A stretch of DNA of 64,000 nucleotides from Torymus aiolomorphi. Its lineage: Eukaryota > Arthropoda > Insecta > Hymenoptera > Torymidae. Positions 46,084-57,368 of the stretch are shown here, one piece after another. The notes under the pieces are model-generated. The model searched no databases and had not been told where the DNA came from. It saw only the letters and a list, made by a program, of their open reading frames with translations. Location: contig CM070877.1 in assembly GCA_036365515.1 (NCBI GenBank), positions 6,953,001 through 7,017,000 on the forward strand, read 5' to 3'. Both the position numbers and the translations under genes were made by a program. The first letter of the stretch is position 1. Each line of letters begins with the position of its first letter.

Positions 46084-47575
46084 CATATCCTTTCTTATAT
46101 TCAGTGTGTGGTTAATCGTATTCACGATTGTACTCCCGATTGCAGTAATTAAAGAAATAATTCAGTCAATTCTGACAAGATCCGTTGCGAGCAAGCGTAA
46201 AAATTCAAAACTACAAAGGTGTTGTGTAGTCCAATGCGACGTTTCGTCGACGGGTTTGTCGACCTCTTCAGGCTTTATTATCGCGTAGCGATTAGTCAAG
46301 TGCCGCCTTCCTTATATTATAACATGTGAATAAACGATAGTAAACAAATTTTATTAATGTGACCAATTTGCACTCTCAAGCCATCAGGCGGATCCGCTGA
46401 GCTTAAACAATGTTCATTAGCACAGCAATGCAAGACTATATAAGACTCACAACAAGAAATTTAGATAGCTGTAAAAATAATAATAAAAAAGGACGTAAAT
46501 ACCGTAAATATGCGAATACGTATACGTATACGTGTTATTTGATTAAATTTTTACAAAAAAGAACTTGGAAGGTCATAACAATAATAAGTAATTTTTATCA
46601 TTATAATAAATATTATTATTAATAAAACATTTATTTGATAAAAAAACTATGAATAGCTTTAAGTATTTCTGACAATCTTTAAAGTTTTTTTAAGTTTTCT
46701 ACATTTTTCTCAGACATGCAACCTCAAATTTCAGTGCCAAACAAATCTTACAAGATATGTCTTCTACATTATCAAATGCATCTTATGCCATCTTTAATAT
46801 AGTTTAATATAGAATATTGAATAATTGTAAATATTAGATAATTATAACATGCAAATAATTGAGTGATAGACTCAGAAGTGCACAGAATGTAAAAAGTCTA
46901 AGAAATATGTTTAAAGTTGTACACTAAACTATGATGTTGATATTGTGATATTATTCTGATTTGGAAGGTTTACCTTTTTATAGCAGCTATTGTGAATCCT
47001 TTTTATAAATTAAAATAAATGTACACTTATTGAATTTTGTTACAATAAAAAAATTGATCTGTCTAAAGAAAAAGTTTGTTTTTTCTCGTCACCCTGTTTC
47101 TTGTATGGACAAAATAATGAAAACAAAATAAAATTCTCAAAATTATTTTTATTTTTTCAATGTATATCTTATATAATATGTATTATGTTAACAATTTTAT
47201 TTTGCTTGAAAATTTTGAATATTTTTTTAATATTTTTGAACTGTACATTTTCTCTGGCACAGGAAATGATTTTTTTCGACCAGTATGTAACATGCATGAT
47301 CAAAGATAATTTCAGAGTAATCATCCTTCAGTTCCTTCTTTCCATACTTACTTTCATTAAATCGCTTATTTTTCTAATAAAAATAAAATATGAAAGTTTA
47401 TGGAAGAGACCTTCCCATAAGTACATACTACCGAAGATTCAGACTTTGAGTAACGACCGACGTGTACAATGATAAGTTACGATATAGTTAGACGTGTAAA
47501 GATACGATATAGTTCTTTTTTAAATTGTCCGATTTATATTGGTCTGGAGAGTCTTTCGCTAGGGAGCGCATTTAA
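46084..47575. other. Unassigned AT-rich interval
   Basis: No credible gene. 46225-46290 reads on the minus strand EEVDKPVDETSHWTTQHL and could be a retroelement 3' end. An ORF at 47101-47472 (123 codons) is very hydrophobic (LFCLKILNIFLIFLNCTF) but AT-driven, with no family that I recognise and no splice context. I list it only so that it can be tested. Confidence 0.35.
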
Positions 47576-48001
47576 GGACGTTCACCGAAAAAATCACATT
47601 TTTTTGTGATTTTTGTAAAATTTGTTGAGAAAGTTTAATTTAGTGCACTTAGTTCAAAGTTGCAGCGTTAACACAGGATCCCTATCTAAGCTCGTTTGAA
47701 AAAAAAATTTTGATATACTGTAAAAAGTTTTCTTTATGGTTTTTTTTCAACCGCAACGCATAAAACAGCAACATAAAGAAAAACTCCATGTTATAATTTG
47801 TACATCTATATATAGTCACACCGTGTAAGTGGTATGTATTTCAAATATCGTATTGACACCTTTTTTCTTACATCGTAATTGTTATTATTTTTGGAGTAGT
47901 GTATACAGACGCATAAAGGGTTCCCATCATAAATAATATTTTTAGATCACAATTTTTGCGATATTGATGAAGTTGCGCATCACTACCCCCGGAGAACGTC
48001 C
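47576..48001. mobile_element. TTAA-flanked MITE (ends GGACGTTC), copy 1
   Basis: It is flanked by TTAA (47572-47575, 48002-48005), with ends GGACGTTC and GAACGTCC. The interior shares CAGCGTTAACANGGGATCCC, TAGTCACACCGTGTAAGT and CATCATAAATAATATTTTTA with 56318-56856. Unlike the pure foldbacks, it has a real non-palindromic interior. Confidence 0.8.
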
Positions 48002-48005
48002 TTAA

Positions 48006-48154
48006 CCCTTAGAGGGCCGGGATTTAAAAAATTTTAAAAGCTCATAATTTGTACTGAAAAGTGATCTGAGGTTCCCAAGTTAGAACCAAACCAAGGTCGG
48101 ATGTTGGCGAGTCAGACCATGACGCCTCAAGGCGTCATCCCGGCCCTCTAAGGG
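48006..48154. mobile_element. TTAA-flanked short MITE (ends CCCTTAGAGGGCCGGGA)
   Basis: 149 bp with ends CCCTTAGAGGGCCGGGA and TCCCGGCCCTCTAAGGG. It uses TTAA 48002-48005, shared with the preceding element, and TTAA 48155-48158. Confidence 0.8.
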
Positions 48155-48721
48155 TTAATGGGTGCTTCCTTGGGACCCCAATATTTTTAACCCCCAATAT
48201 TACTATTATTGCCTGCCAAGTAATCTATAAGTCTAAATTAAAAATGAAACTAATCGATTTATAGGTAAAAAATATATAAAATTTGCTTTATACACAATGA
48301 ATTCAGAAATTTTAAGTAATTTAACAAGCTGTATGTCACGCATTTTGCTTAAATTTTAGAGCATAATATTAAAATAACTTTGCCAAACCTTCGTCGACCC
48401 ATATATTTTTTCATTGATTCGGTTTCCTGATGGTTTCTAGAATATACATACTGGAAGTATAAAAATTATGCAAACGTACAAAATAAAATTGCGTTATCCC
48501 ATAAGGCTCTGTAGTGATGTAGCTTCAAAACTCGATTTTCATTATTATCATACTCATTTATTTCTTCGTCAAGCTACTTTGAAATTTCAATTTTATTCAT
48601 AAATATTGGTTTTGATTTTGCAAAAGACCCTACCTTTTGAAGGGGGTATCGCACTGCACTTCACTATACCATAACACTGTTTTATCGTCGGAACTTGAAA
48701 CTTTTAAGACCACAAAAAGAC

Positions 48722-48764
<43 letters not shown>

Positions 48765-49066
48765 TAAATCGGATAATTAGCATTTGAAAATCAGGCTAAA
48801 GGGATTAAGGATCCTGAACGGATGTTATAGGACGTGTGGGGAACAGAAAAGTTTGGCTGCGTCTCAGATAGCACAGTTCGTTTTGGGAATGTTCTAAGAA
48901 CGTCGCTGGAGGAACGTAACAACGTCCCAATCAAAAGTTTTGACATCATACCTTCGACGTTCCCGTAACGTTAAAATGTCCGCACTTTGGTTTCATATAC
49001 AACTACGTTTCTATAACGTTCTTGATACGACATAAAGATGCTCGAAGGCTATTGAAAAATAATTTA
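48155..49066. other. Intergenic, with (AC)n microsatellite
   Basis: AT-rich and without coding signal. A perfect CA dinucleotide repeat of about 20 units lies at 48723-48762. Confidence 0.6.
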
Positions 49067-49409
49067 CGTTGATTAAACGACATTGGGCCGGTGGTCTAGT
49101 AACATTATTCTTACTTAGACGTTCCAAAAATGTCACAAGAACTTTTTATTTGTCAGAAAAACAGTTCCTCCTCTGCCGCTAGGTGGCGTATAATAATCTT
49201 GTAGTAAAAAAATAAGATCCAAATTATAAGAGAAAGTCCGGCCAAAAAGGGTGGGAAGCGGGTAAGTATGAATATTAATATAATTTTTTTAGTGAAATAT
49301 AAAAAATTACGATATTATGGCGACATTCCTGTGACGTTTTTGTAACAGCTTAGTAAGAACGTTATTAGACCAACGAAATGGTCCAATGGCGTTTAATCAA
49401 TGTAATACT
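49067..49409. repeat. Foldback with TTACGTTGATTAAACG ends
   Basis: TTACGTTGATTAAACGACATTGG-type sequence at 49067 pairs with CCAATGGCGTTTAATCAATGTAA ending at about 49409. Inner blocks GGTCTAGTAAC and GTTATTAGACC also pair. The two arms are diverged, so the element is old. Arms are given here only in outline. Confidence 0.65.
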
Positions 49410-49612
49410 ATTCTTCAATATATAGCCTACGAGAACCTTTATGGCTGAATCCATCTCAAATCGAACAGTCAGAGTATGACTACCTCACCGATCATTTTGG
49501 AATCAAAATATTGCTGTTCTTCTCTAAAAATGATTCGACACGTATTTTTTCATTTTTGATTGCACTAAAATTGCATCCGGTTGGCAATGTTAAAAATTTT
49601 TTACAAAATCCT

Positions 49613-50508
49613 AACTAGTCCGAGCGCTAGGGCGGGGGGGGGGTCGAGCATCCCCTCGGTACCTTCACGTAACTTTATGTTTTTTGATGCATAGAATCGA
49701 TTTTTCAAGGATACCGGGCCGAAAAATGGTAAGTTTAATTGTTAATTAACATTTTTTATAAACAATGTAAAAAATTTTATATTTTTGATTTTAAAAAAAT
49801 ACCGAACTATTCTTTGTCATCGTCTGAGCAAAAATGGTCCTTATCAACTTTTCTCTCTGACTCATAGTTTTTGAGAAAAAAAATCCCAAAATTTGAAAAA
49901 ATGTGATTTTTTGCAACTTTCAGAATTTTTTTCTTGAAAACTATGGGTCGGAGCGAAAAGTTGATAAGGACCATTTTTGCTCAGACGATGACAAAGAATA
50001 TCTCGGTATTTTTTTTAAATGGAAATTATACGGAAAATAATGGAAAGTATTGTTAATTAACATTTTTTATAAACAATATAAAATATTTTATACTTTCGTT
50101 TAAAAAAAAATATCGGGCTATTCTTTGTCATCGACTGAGTAAAAATGGTCCTTATCAACTTTTCACTTCGACGCATAGTTTTCGAGACAAAAATTCTGAA
50201 AGTTGCAAAAAATCACATTTTTTCAAATTTTGGGATTTTTTTTCTCAAAAACTATGAGTCAGAGAGAAAAGTTAATAAGGATCATTTTTGCTCAGACGAT
50301 GACAAAGAATAGCTCGGTATTTTTTTAAAATCAAAAATATAAAATTTTTTACATTGTTTATAAAAAATGTTAATTAACAAACTAACCATTTTTCGACCCG
50401 GTACCCTCGAAAAATCGATTCTACGCATCAAAAAACATAAAGTTACGTGAAGATACTGAGGGGACCTAAAAGTGCATGCTCGACCCACCCCCTAGCGCCC
50501 GGACTAAA
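49613..50508. repeat. Compound foldback of about 900 bp
   Basis: Outer arms CTAGTCCGAGCGCTAGG and the inverse near 50485-50508. Inside, a block with ATTCTTTGTCATCGTCTGAG, GGTCCTTATCAACTTTTC and TTTTTGCAACTTTCAGAATT appears four times in alternating orientation (about 49810, 49960, 50125, 50270). The structure is two nested palindromes side by side in one set of arms. Confidence 0.7.
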
Positions 50509-50957
50509 CTTAAAAATGTTATTTTTCAAGGTCATTTTCAAACAGCTGCCATTTTACGAGTTTTTTAAGTTTTTGAGTAAACTATACGCGATCTTGCTCA
50601 GATTACCGCTTTCTTTCGTGTCCTGCATGAAATTTGCATAAAAATTAAAAAATACATAAGTTATGCAGTTTATATTAAAAAATGCACTTTTTGGAAAAAT
50701 GCATTTTTCCAAAAACTCCATTATTTTTTTGAATGAAAATTTTTGTGAAGGTAGGTCGTGTAAGTACCTACCTAACCCTATATAAGTCCCGGGAAATTCA
50801 CTTTACAGAGAGAAAAAAAATAGAATAGAGTAGGAAAAAATTTTCGTACCTTTGGGTGGTAGTCAGTGATATTCAATATAAACGGAATTGTGTTTGTACA
50901 TAAATTAAGCAATATAATTTATTATATTATATTATTTTTTGATATTTTTTGCTTTAG

Positions 50958-51233
50958 TTATTTTATGTTTATTAAATTTTTGTCATTTTTCTTTCCTTTA
51001 ACTTCGCTTAGTAGATGGTCAGCAGTTTTTGATGTAAAGCAATATGCCTTACCATTCAAAGCCATAAATGAGTTTTTTTAATTCCGGAATATTTTGGAGT
51101 TGCAAGCCAATCAACATTTTTTGCTATTCTAAATTGTTCTTTGTATTTTTGAACGTGTTTTATAAAATCATCAGCATTTTGAGTAGCTTCTTCAAGAGGC
51201 TTTCGAAGATTGTGCGAAGTAGCGTGGTGCTCG
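50958..51233 (-). pseudogene. Frameshifted coding remnant, family unknown
   Basis: On the minus strand 51233-51055 reads without stop: SHNLRKPLEEATQNADDF, IKHVQKYKEQFRIAKNVDW, LATPKYSGIKKTHLWL. After a two-base shift the sense continues as NGKAYCFTSKTADHLLSEV and stops at 50958-50960. Codon quality and the smooth continuation argue for a real protein remnant, probably from a mobile element. No start codon, splice sites or known motif. I do not recognise the family. Confidence 0.45.
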
Positions 51234-51268
51234 CTTTAATTCGTAAAGTTAAAAGCGATTTTTTAAAT

Positions 51269-51441
51269 TAACTAGCAGCACCATCTGATATAATGGTAAT
51301 TCAATAATTGTCGTAATTCTTTTAAAAGAAAATTGTCGTCATTCAATAACAAAAATTCAATAATTGTCGTAATTCTTTTAAAAGAAAATTGTCGTCATTC
51401 AATAACAAAAATTACCATTATATCAGATGGTGCTGCTAGTC
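51269..51441. repeat. Hairpin with an internal 58-bp tandem duplication
   Basis: The outer arms ACTAGCAGCACCATCTGATA and TATCAGATGGTGCTGCTAGT are perfect. Between them a unit of about 58 bp (AATTCAATAATTGTCGTAATT, TTTTAAAAGAAAATTGTCG) occurs twice in direct orientation, so the stem arms are inverted but the loop is direct. Confidence 0.75.
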
Positions 51442-52600
51442 ATTTTAAAATGAAAAAACGTTTTTAAAATGTGCACAGAAAAACTTTAAAACGTTTTCTC
51501 CAAAAATTTTCGAACAAAAAAAAACCGAAATTTCGTTCGACAAATTTTTTAGAGTGCCGTTGGTATTTGGTCTCAAAACTGCGTAGGATGGTAGATTATT
51601 ACATTGCGAAGGGCAACTATCTCCTTATAAGACGAAATTCGATATATTTATTTTGATAATATAGAATTTACCGTGTTCTGTCGATAAAACAGAGTACATG
51701 AGTACAACACCCCCTTAATAATATAATAAGAATAATTCAGAAAGGTCTGATTCCAAAATCCATAAACGTTTATAAAAGAAGATTTAAGACATTCTTGAAT
51801 TATCCCGAATCGTGCGAAATTATGCGGCTGTGTGTCAAACTGTACCGGATTGTATTGAATTATGCTAAGCAGCGCTGAATATTTCCGCTAAATTTATTTT
51901 TGATTGTTAAAACGATTTATGCTAAACCGTGCTAATTTGTGATAATCTGCGTGCGAAATCCGTACAAAATTTCCGAAATGTATATACTTGGACATCACGG
52001 TTTTGGCACAGTTTGGCACAAATTCACGAAATTATTCAAAAAAAGCTTTCCAGTAGGAAAAATGAATTGGAATTTATTCAATAAGATCGCAGGAGATCCC
52101 TTATGAGTAATTATACTTATGGAATGGTTATTACTAAGGATCCTGGGTGAAACCCTTTCTGTAAAGAAGTCGGTCAATGAACCCACGTTGGCTACATAGT
52201 TTTCAAAAATGCACGTGTGCATAATTATACCCGCACGTGTATCCACATAACCCTAACAAATTAGATCGGGGGTCGTGGGAAACGAGCGAGGGACCATAAT
52301 GCTTATCTTTTATCTTGAATGAGTTTCGCTGCGGCTCGGCACACAGAACGAACGCAGTGTATATACATATATGTACTCTCTGTCTGCACAGTAGGAGATG
52401 CGACAGGTGGTGTGTCTTGTCACGCCACAGCCGTCTGTAACTACTTGCGCCCTCTGCTTGCGGGAGCGATTCCCAATTCCGATTTCTGACTAAGTCGAGT
52501 GTCGACTTGTCGAGTCGTCGAGCTCCAACGCCGCCGTTGAGATTACCGTGTAGGCGTGCAAATATACAAGGACGGCGGGGGGGAGCCAGGAGTGCGACAG
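51442..52600. other. Intergenic stretch before the Rim-like promoter
   Basis: AT-rich to about 52200, then rising GC. It holds ORFs on both strands without recognisable protein features. 52260-52560 may belong to the promoter island. Confidence 0.4.
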
Positions 52601-54261
52601 TCGGGAATCGAAGGGGGAACCGCGCGATCAATAAGTCCGGCCTCCGAGGCGCGCGCGCGCACACACCGTGACGCAAGCTCGGTTCGTCCGCGCCCATTGG
52701 CTGAAATTTACGCCGCATAGCATTACTTATTAAGCGTCGTATGAATGGACGCTTCCGAGGGCCTCACACCCGTCGCGTGCTTCTCCTCGTCGGCCAGCCA
52801 GAAGAGGAGAGGCGAAGACTCGCCGAGGCTATAAACTGTCCTTGTCGTGCTGGGGGAGGCGAGACCGCGCGGGGACACCGGTGTACCAAGCGACTGGCGG
52901 AGCTTTCAAAGTTGGCGGGTGCGCGCCGCACCGGAGGCTCGTGCGGCGCGCGGGCGCACTGTCCAGTCTCCCGTTACCTCTCTCTCTCTCTCTTTCTCTC
53001 TCCTCTCTCTCTCTCTCTCATACACACGCACGCAGGCAGAGCATCGGTGGCGGCTGGCGGGGCCCCCACGTACCAGGAGCATACACAGACAGACGGACGG
53101 ACAGACGGAAAGTTGTTAACATGGTGGCTCCTGCAAGATAGAGGCCTGGCGACGCCTCTCGTTCGGCCAGAGCCGGCTGCTGAACTAACGAAGAAGCCAA
53201 CTGCCAGCGCACGCGGAGCTCGAGGGGGAAGACACAAGTGGTGCGCAACCGACTCTCCCTACTCTCTCTTTTTTCTGCCTGGCCTCTCTCTCTTTCTCTG
53301 CACTCACATCGCATTATATGCATGTATGTACGTCGCGCGTAATTGGCCCGCGCGCGCGCGACCGCTCGATACACGTTCTCTCGCACTCCTCCGCGCGTGT
53401 CACGCGGCCAGTGTAACCCCCGGCCAAGAAATCCACAAGTAGAAGAGGCTCGCTTTGGTCAGCCACTGGGGCGTACGGGAATTGGCCCAAGAGGAAGTGA
53501 GTGTTTGACCTCGCGAGTGAGAACGTGCGAGAAGAGGAGAAGAAGAAGAAGGCCAGTCGAGGGCGCGGGTGGGTGCGTGCGTGCGTGCGTGCGTGCGTGC
53601 GTCCATATGTACGCGGGCTCGTCGCGGGAGGGAGCGCGCGAGCGGCTCTGCGGTCTTGGTGTGCTCGAAAGGGCCGAGAAGCCGCGGCTGGAAGAGTCGA
53701 CGGGAGGCCTCTCGGAGGAGCTGGACGACGACGAGGCGCAAGAGTGAGAGAGCGGGCCAGAGGAGCGGCGGAGAGCGGGGGCGAAAAAAAAACGCGAAGC
53801 GAAGGGGTCGAAGCGCCCGATATCGATCGCCCGCGGCCGCGCGCGCGCGCGCTCTCTCTCTCGCTCCCTCCCTCCGCTGACAACTGGCAGAGCGAGACGT
53901 CACGGAAAGCGAGAGGAGGCGGAGGCGCGTGTGCCAGAGGAAGAGGACGTAATAATGCGAGTGGTGGGTCCCTTGCGAGGGCGGCCGTGATAAGATGACC
54001 CCGTCGTCGTCCGCAGCGCCAGCGTCAGCAGCAGCAGGTAGCAGCAGCGAGGACGGGATCGCAGATCAGCTGCCGCGGAAGCCCGGGATCTCGTCCAAGT
54101 CGTCGTCGTTGTCGCGACGGCCGCCGCCGGTTGGCGGATGACTCTCACGGTAGGCCAGCGCGGCTCTCACCCAGTAGTTATAGTTGCCCAGAGAGCTGAG
54201 GGGAACCAGAGGCGGAGGAGGAGACGCCGGAGGAAGAGGATAGCAGAGCGCCAGCAGCACG
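52600..54261 (+). promoter_or_regulatory. GC-rich promoter/5' UTR island of the Rim-like gene
   Basis: A sharp change to CpG-rich sequence over 1.6 kb, with (CT)n at 52978-53020, (TGCG)n at about 53570-53600 and many GC boxes. Long overlapping open frames on both strands result from high GC and are not taken as genes. It leads directly into the start codon at 54262, which is preceded by an in-frame TAG. Confidence 0.6.
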
Positions 54262-54371
54262 ATGGACGAGCTGCCGGACCTCTCGCACCTCACGCCCGAG
54301 GAGAGGCGGCACATCGAGAGCGTCATGATGCGACAGAGGCAGGAGGACGAGCACCAGAACGAGATCATGAG
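54262..54371 (+). CDS. Rim: First coding exon of a Rim-like presynaptic active-zone protein
   Basis: 110 bp encoding MDELPDLSHLTPEERRHIES, then VMMRQRQEDEHQNEIM, and ending AG|GTGAGC in phase 2. PDLSHLTxEER...VMxRQ is the start of the Rab3-binding region of RIM (Rab3-interacting molecule), the scaffold that primes synaptic vesicles and recruits calcium channels. In the family a zinc finger, PDZ and C2 domains follow, none of which is in this window. An in-frame TAG upstream fixes the start. The next exon must lie beyond 64000 or be too small to see. Rabphilin- or Fife-type proteins share parts of the motif, so the exact paralogue is less sure than the class. Confidence 0.7.
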
Positions 54372-56317
54372 GTGAGCGGAAGTCCGCCGGGACCCCCCGG
54401 CCCTGGGACAGATACACACTCACTCTCACACGCACGCACGCACGCACTCGACCCCTTACACACTTCTATATCTATACCACTACTTACTCCCCATCCTCTT
54501 TATCCTTCAGATACACGCTCACTCTTCTCCCTTCGAGGGCATTTCACTAAAAATACATTTACCAACCAAGGGAGATCGACTGGGGAATGCATCAAAATAG
54601 ATGCTCCTTATTCTTTCGTTGCCTGCATACTCGACATAACACAATCTCCCCCCCCCCCCTCCATTTTTTTACAGGGCTAGATTTGCGTGTACCTTATTAA
54701 ACGTCATGCGCTTTTCGCAAATCCTCTCGACACTTAAATTAAAAAATTTAAGTATAGTTGGTTTTTTTCAACTCTTAATTTGGTGTTTAGTTTGAAACGC
54801 GTATTCAATAGCTAACAATAAGCAATACGATAGGATTTGAAAAATTATAATAATATCGGAAAATTATAATCTTCTTTGAATTGAATAAACTTTAAATAAC
54901 ACGAATCTATAAATAAATTGACCCTCGCATCTCGAAGGGAAATATATTTTTATAATAACTTTAACATAACACAACATTCTGCCCTGTTTGGTTCTTTAGA
55001 AACCCGTTTTGAATACATAACACGCTTTCGATTGAGATTAACATCAATATTTTTAGTATTAATATGAAGACAATATCGTTGATCAGTATTGAATATTCAT
55101 GTATTTTACTTTTGTATTTATTAAATGCGTTAGATGAAACTGTCAATCTAATTAACTCAGTTCATTCCGAAAATTAAATTATAAAGTTCATAAATTCATA
55201 AAAGTACTTAAAGTTTCTTTCTAAATAATGTTTAATACTATAAATACAATTCAGAACACTTTTTTCTCTATTACCATGGTTAAAAAAACATATGATTTAT
55301 TATGTGAGTAAGTTACCAGCAAGAAATCATTTGATAAATCACGTGATTCGCAAATACGAAGAGAATGATTGTGCCGAAATTTAATTTAATTAGCAACTTG
55401 TAAAAAAATTAGTGTGGCTTAAGTCTGGACAAAATTTGTACGGCTACTTTCTTTAATTTCTCCCAGACTTTTAAGTAGAAAGATGCTGCAGTAACCGTTT
55501 TATAAAGATTTTTATCTAAAATAATTGATAACTTTTTTCTTCACTCATTAAAATTAACGATTCATTTCGAGGTTTTTTTTCATTATTTGAAAGAACTCCT
55601 CACATCTAGGAAAGTTACCGTGCTTATTGAATGCTTGTTATAATGACAACGATTTCAGGAGATTAACAATAACGAACACTTATTTAGGTAGTTTTCAGTA
55701 ATTATATAATGACCACATGATAATTTAGATATAATCTAGCGAACGACTTTCTTTCTATATTTCAATTTATTCAACATACTTAAGAACGGTAAGACGACGT
55801 ATTCTGGTGCGGAAGAAAGTATAATAATGATTTTTTTAAAACGAAGTTGTAAAAATTATCTATAATAATCAAAGGCTTAAGGTGATGCTACACCCAGTCG
55901 TTACTAACGATTGCCGGGACCCATTTTTTTTTTTTTTTTTTCATTTAGTTTCGAATTTAAAAAAAATATCTAAAGATATGCGATAAGAAGATATATATTC
56001 AGCAAATATAGACATTTTTTCTTGAAATTCAAAACGAAATGAGAAATACGGATCTTTGCAATTGTTGGTAATGCTTAATAAGCAAAGAAAAATTTTTTAT
56101 TTTTTTCATTTTAAAGAAGTCAACGGGAGTTATCCCTGTACAGTTGAACCACATTAGCAAAATACGACAATATACCATCATAATTTCTATTATTTTTCAA
56201 GTACTTACATTTAGTTAAATAAATGAAAACATAAAAATCGTGTTTGCAAGATTTGGCACCGCTATTTTTTTAGGGATCATGTTTAATGTGAAATGTAGCC
56301 AATATTTTTGTCGTTAA
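54372..56317 (+). other. Probable first intron of the Rim-like gene, first part
   Basis: AT-rich after about 54700, with no second coding exon that I can recognise. Simple C and T runs occur at about 54649 and 55923. No further structure seen. Confidence 0.5.
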
Positions 56318-56856
56318 GGACGACGTTCTCCGAGAAAACGATTTTCTTGTGATTTTCGTGAAACTTGCAGAAAATGTTTGATTTTTAGTCCTTAGTATAT
56401 GCTTCAAAGCCCCACGTCCAAAGCGGTATTCAAAATAAAAATATTTGATTTCAAAATTTCAGCGTTAACATGGGATCCCTATCTAAGCTTGTTGGAAAAA
56501 TACATTTTAATTTACTGTAAAAAAAGTTTTCTTTGTGATTTTTTTTTCAACCGTGGGATATAAAACGAGAAATCAAGAGGAATAATATGGAATAATTTTC
56601 AATATGGCAAGCGGTATTAATTTCAGAGACATAGCGACATAAAGAAAAACTACCATGTTATTTGTATATCTATACATAGTCACACCGTGTAAGTAGTATT
56701 TATTTCAAATATCGTATTGGCACCTTTTTTCTGACACCGTCATTTTTTATTATTTTTAGAGAAGTGTATAGAGACTCATGAAGTGTTTCCATCATAAATA
56801 ATATTTTTAGATCACAATTTTTTGCGATATTGATGAAGTTGAGCCGGAGAACGTCC
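56318..56856. mobile_element. TTAA-flanked MITE (ends GGACG...CGTCC), copy 2
   Basis: It is flanked by TTAA (56314-56317, 56857-56860) and has the same interior as 47576-48001, with about 110 bp more, so it may be closer to the full length. It encodes nothing. Confidence 0.8.
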
Positions 56857-56999
56857 TTAAGGCACAATATAAGCTAACTGTACTTTTAAAGAGGTTTGCC
56901 TACTGAAAAATGGACCTTTAGAAAAATAATTATTGTTATAATTTTTTAAAATAAAATAACAACGTCGCTACTATAAATACAACATAATAGTACATTATG

Positions 57000-57240
57000 C
57001 AACAAGGCAGTAACGTCGCAGATTATTCCCGCGAGTGAGGGTCACCCAAGGGAATGATCGACTTTACTCCCGTGTTACATACAGTACTTTTTCGCAACGC
57101 GGACCACATTCGCTCCCGGCACAAGAACGGGAATGTGGTATTTCCGGCCCATCGTTAGTATATTTTATACCACGAGAGCTTAAAAATCATTTCAAAGTTG
57201 CGATTTTTAGGTTAGAGATCAAGTCTTAATGTCCCTGGAG
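57000..57240. repeat. Dispersed repeat with GGGAATGTGG hairpin
   Basis: It contains CGGGAATGTGGTATTTCCGGCC-type sequence and ACTCCCGTGTTACATACAGTA, similar to 61330-61480. This is a diverged member of a CG-rich hairpin family. Confidence 0.5.
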
Positions 57241-57368
57241 GGAATACATCTAGAGGAAATCGCCAATAAGCAGCCAATAGTTTATTGATATGAAACATTT
57301 TTCAAATATTATTTCAACATTCATTAGATTAGAAATGGAATTACATAACCACGAAATATTTGCATTAA

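Noticed and set aside
46106..46288. Possible Penelope-like or other retroelement 3' end (EEVDKPVDETSHW on the minus strand)
   Set aside because: The motif is too short, and no reverse transcriptase or GIY-YIG sequence is nearby.
46380..46420. Similarity of CAGGCGGATCCGCTGAGCTTAA to the 5' part of 28S rRNA
   Set aside because: Only about 20 bp agree, with a gap needed. No rRNA continues on either side, so chance or a tiny fragment is likelier.
47101..47472. Hydrophobic 123-codon ORF
   Set aside because: In strongly AT-rich DNA, Phe/Ile/Leu-rich frames arise by chance. No homologue recognised, no splice sites and no promoter.
52200..54680. Many overlapping ORFs of 80-230 residues
   Set aside because: This is a GC-rich promoter island with few stop codons. 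The frames are low-complexity Arg/Ser/Ala-rich and overlap on both strands. Only the 54262-54371 exon has a recognisable motif.
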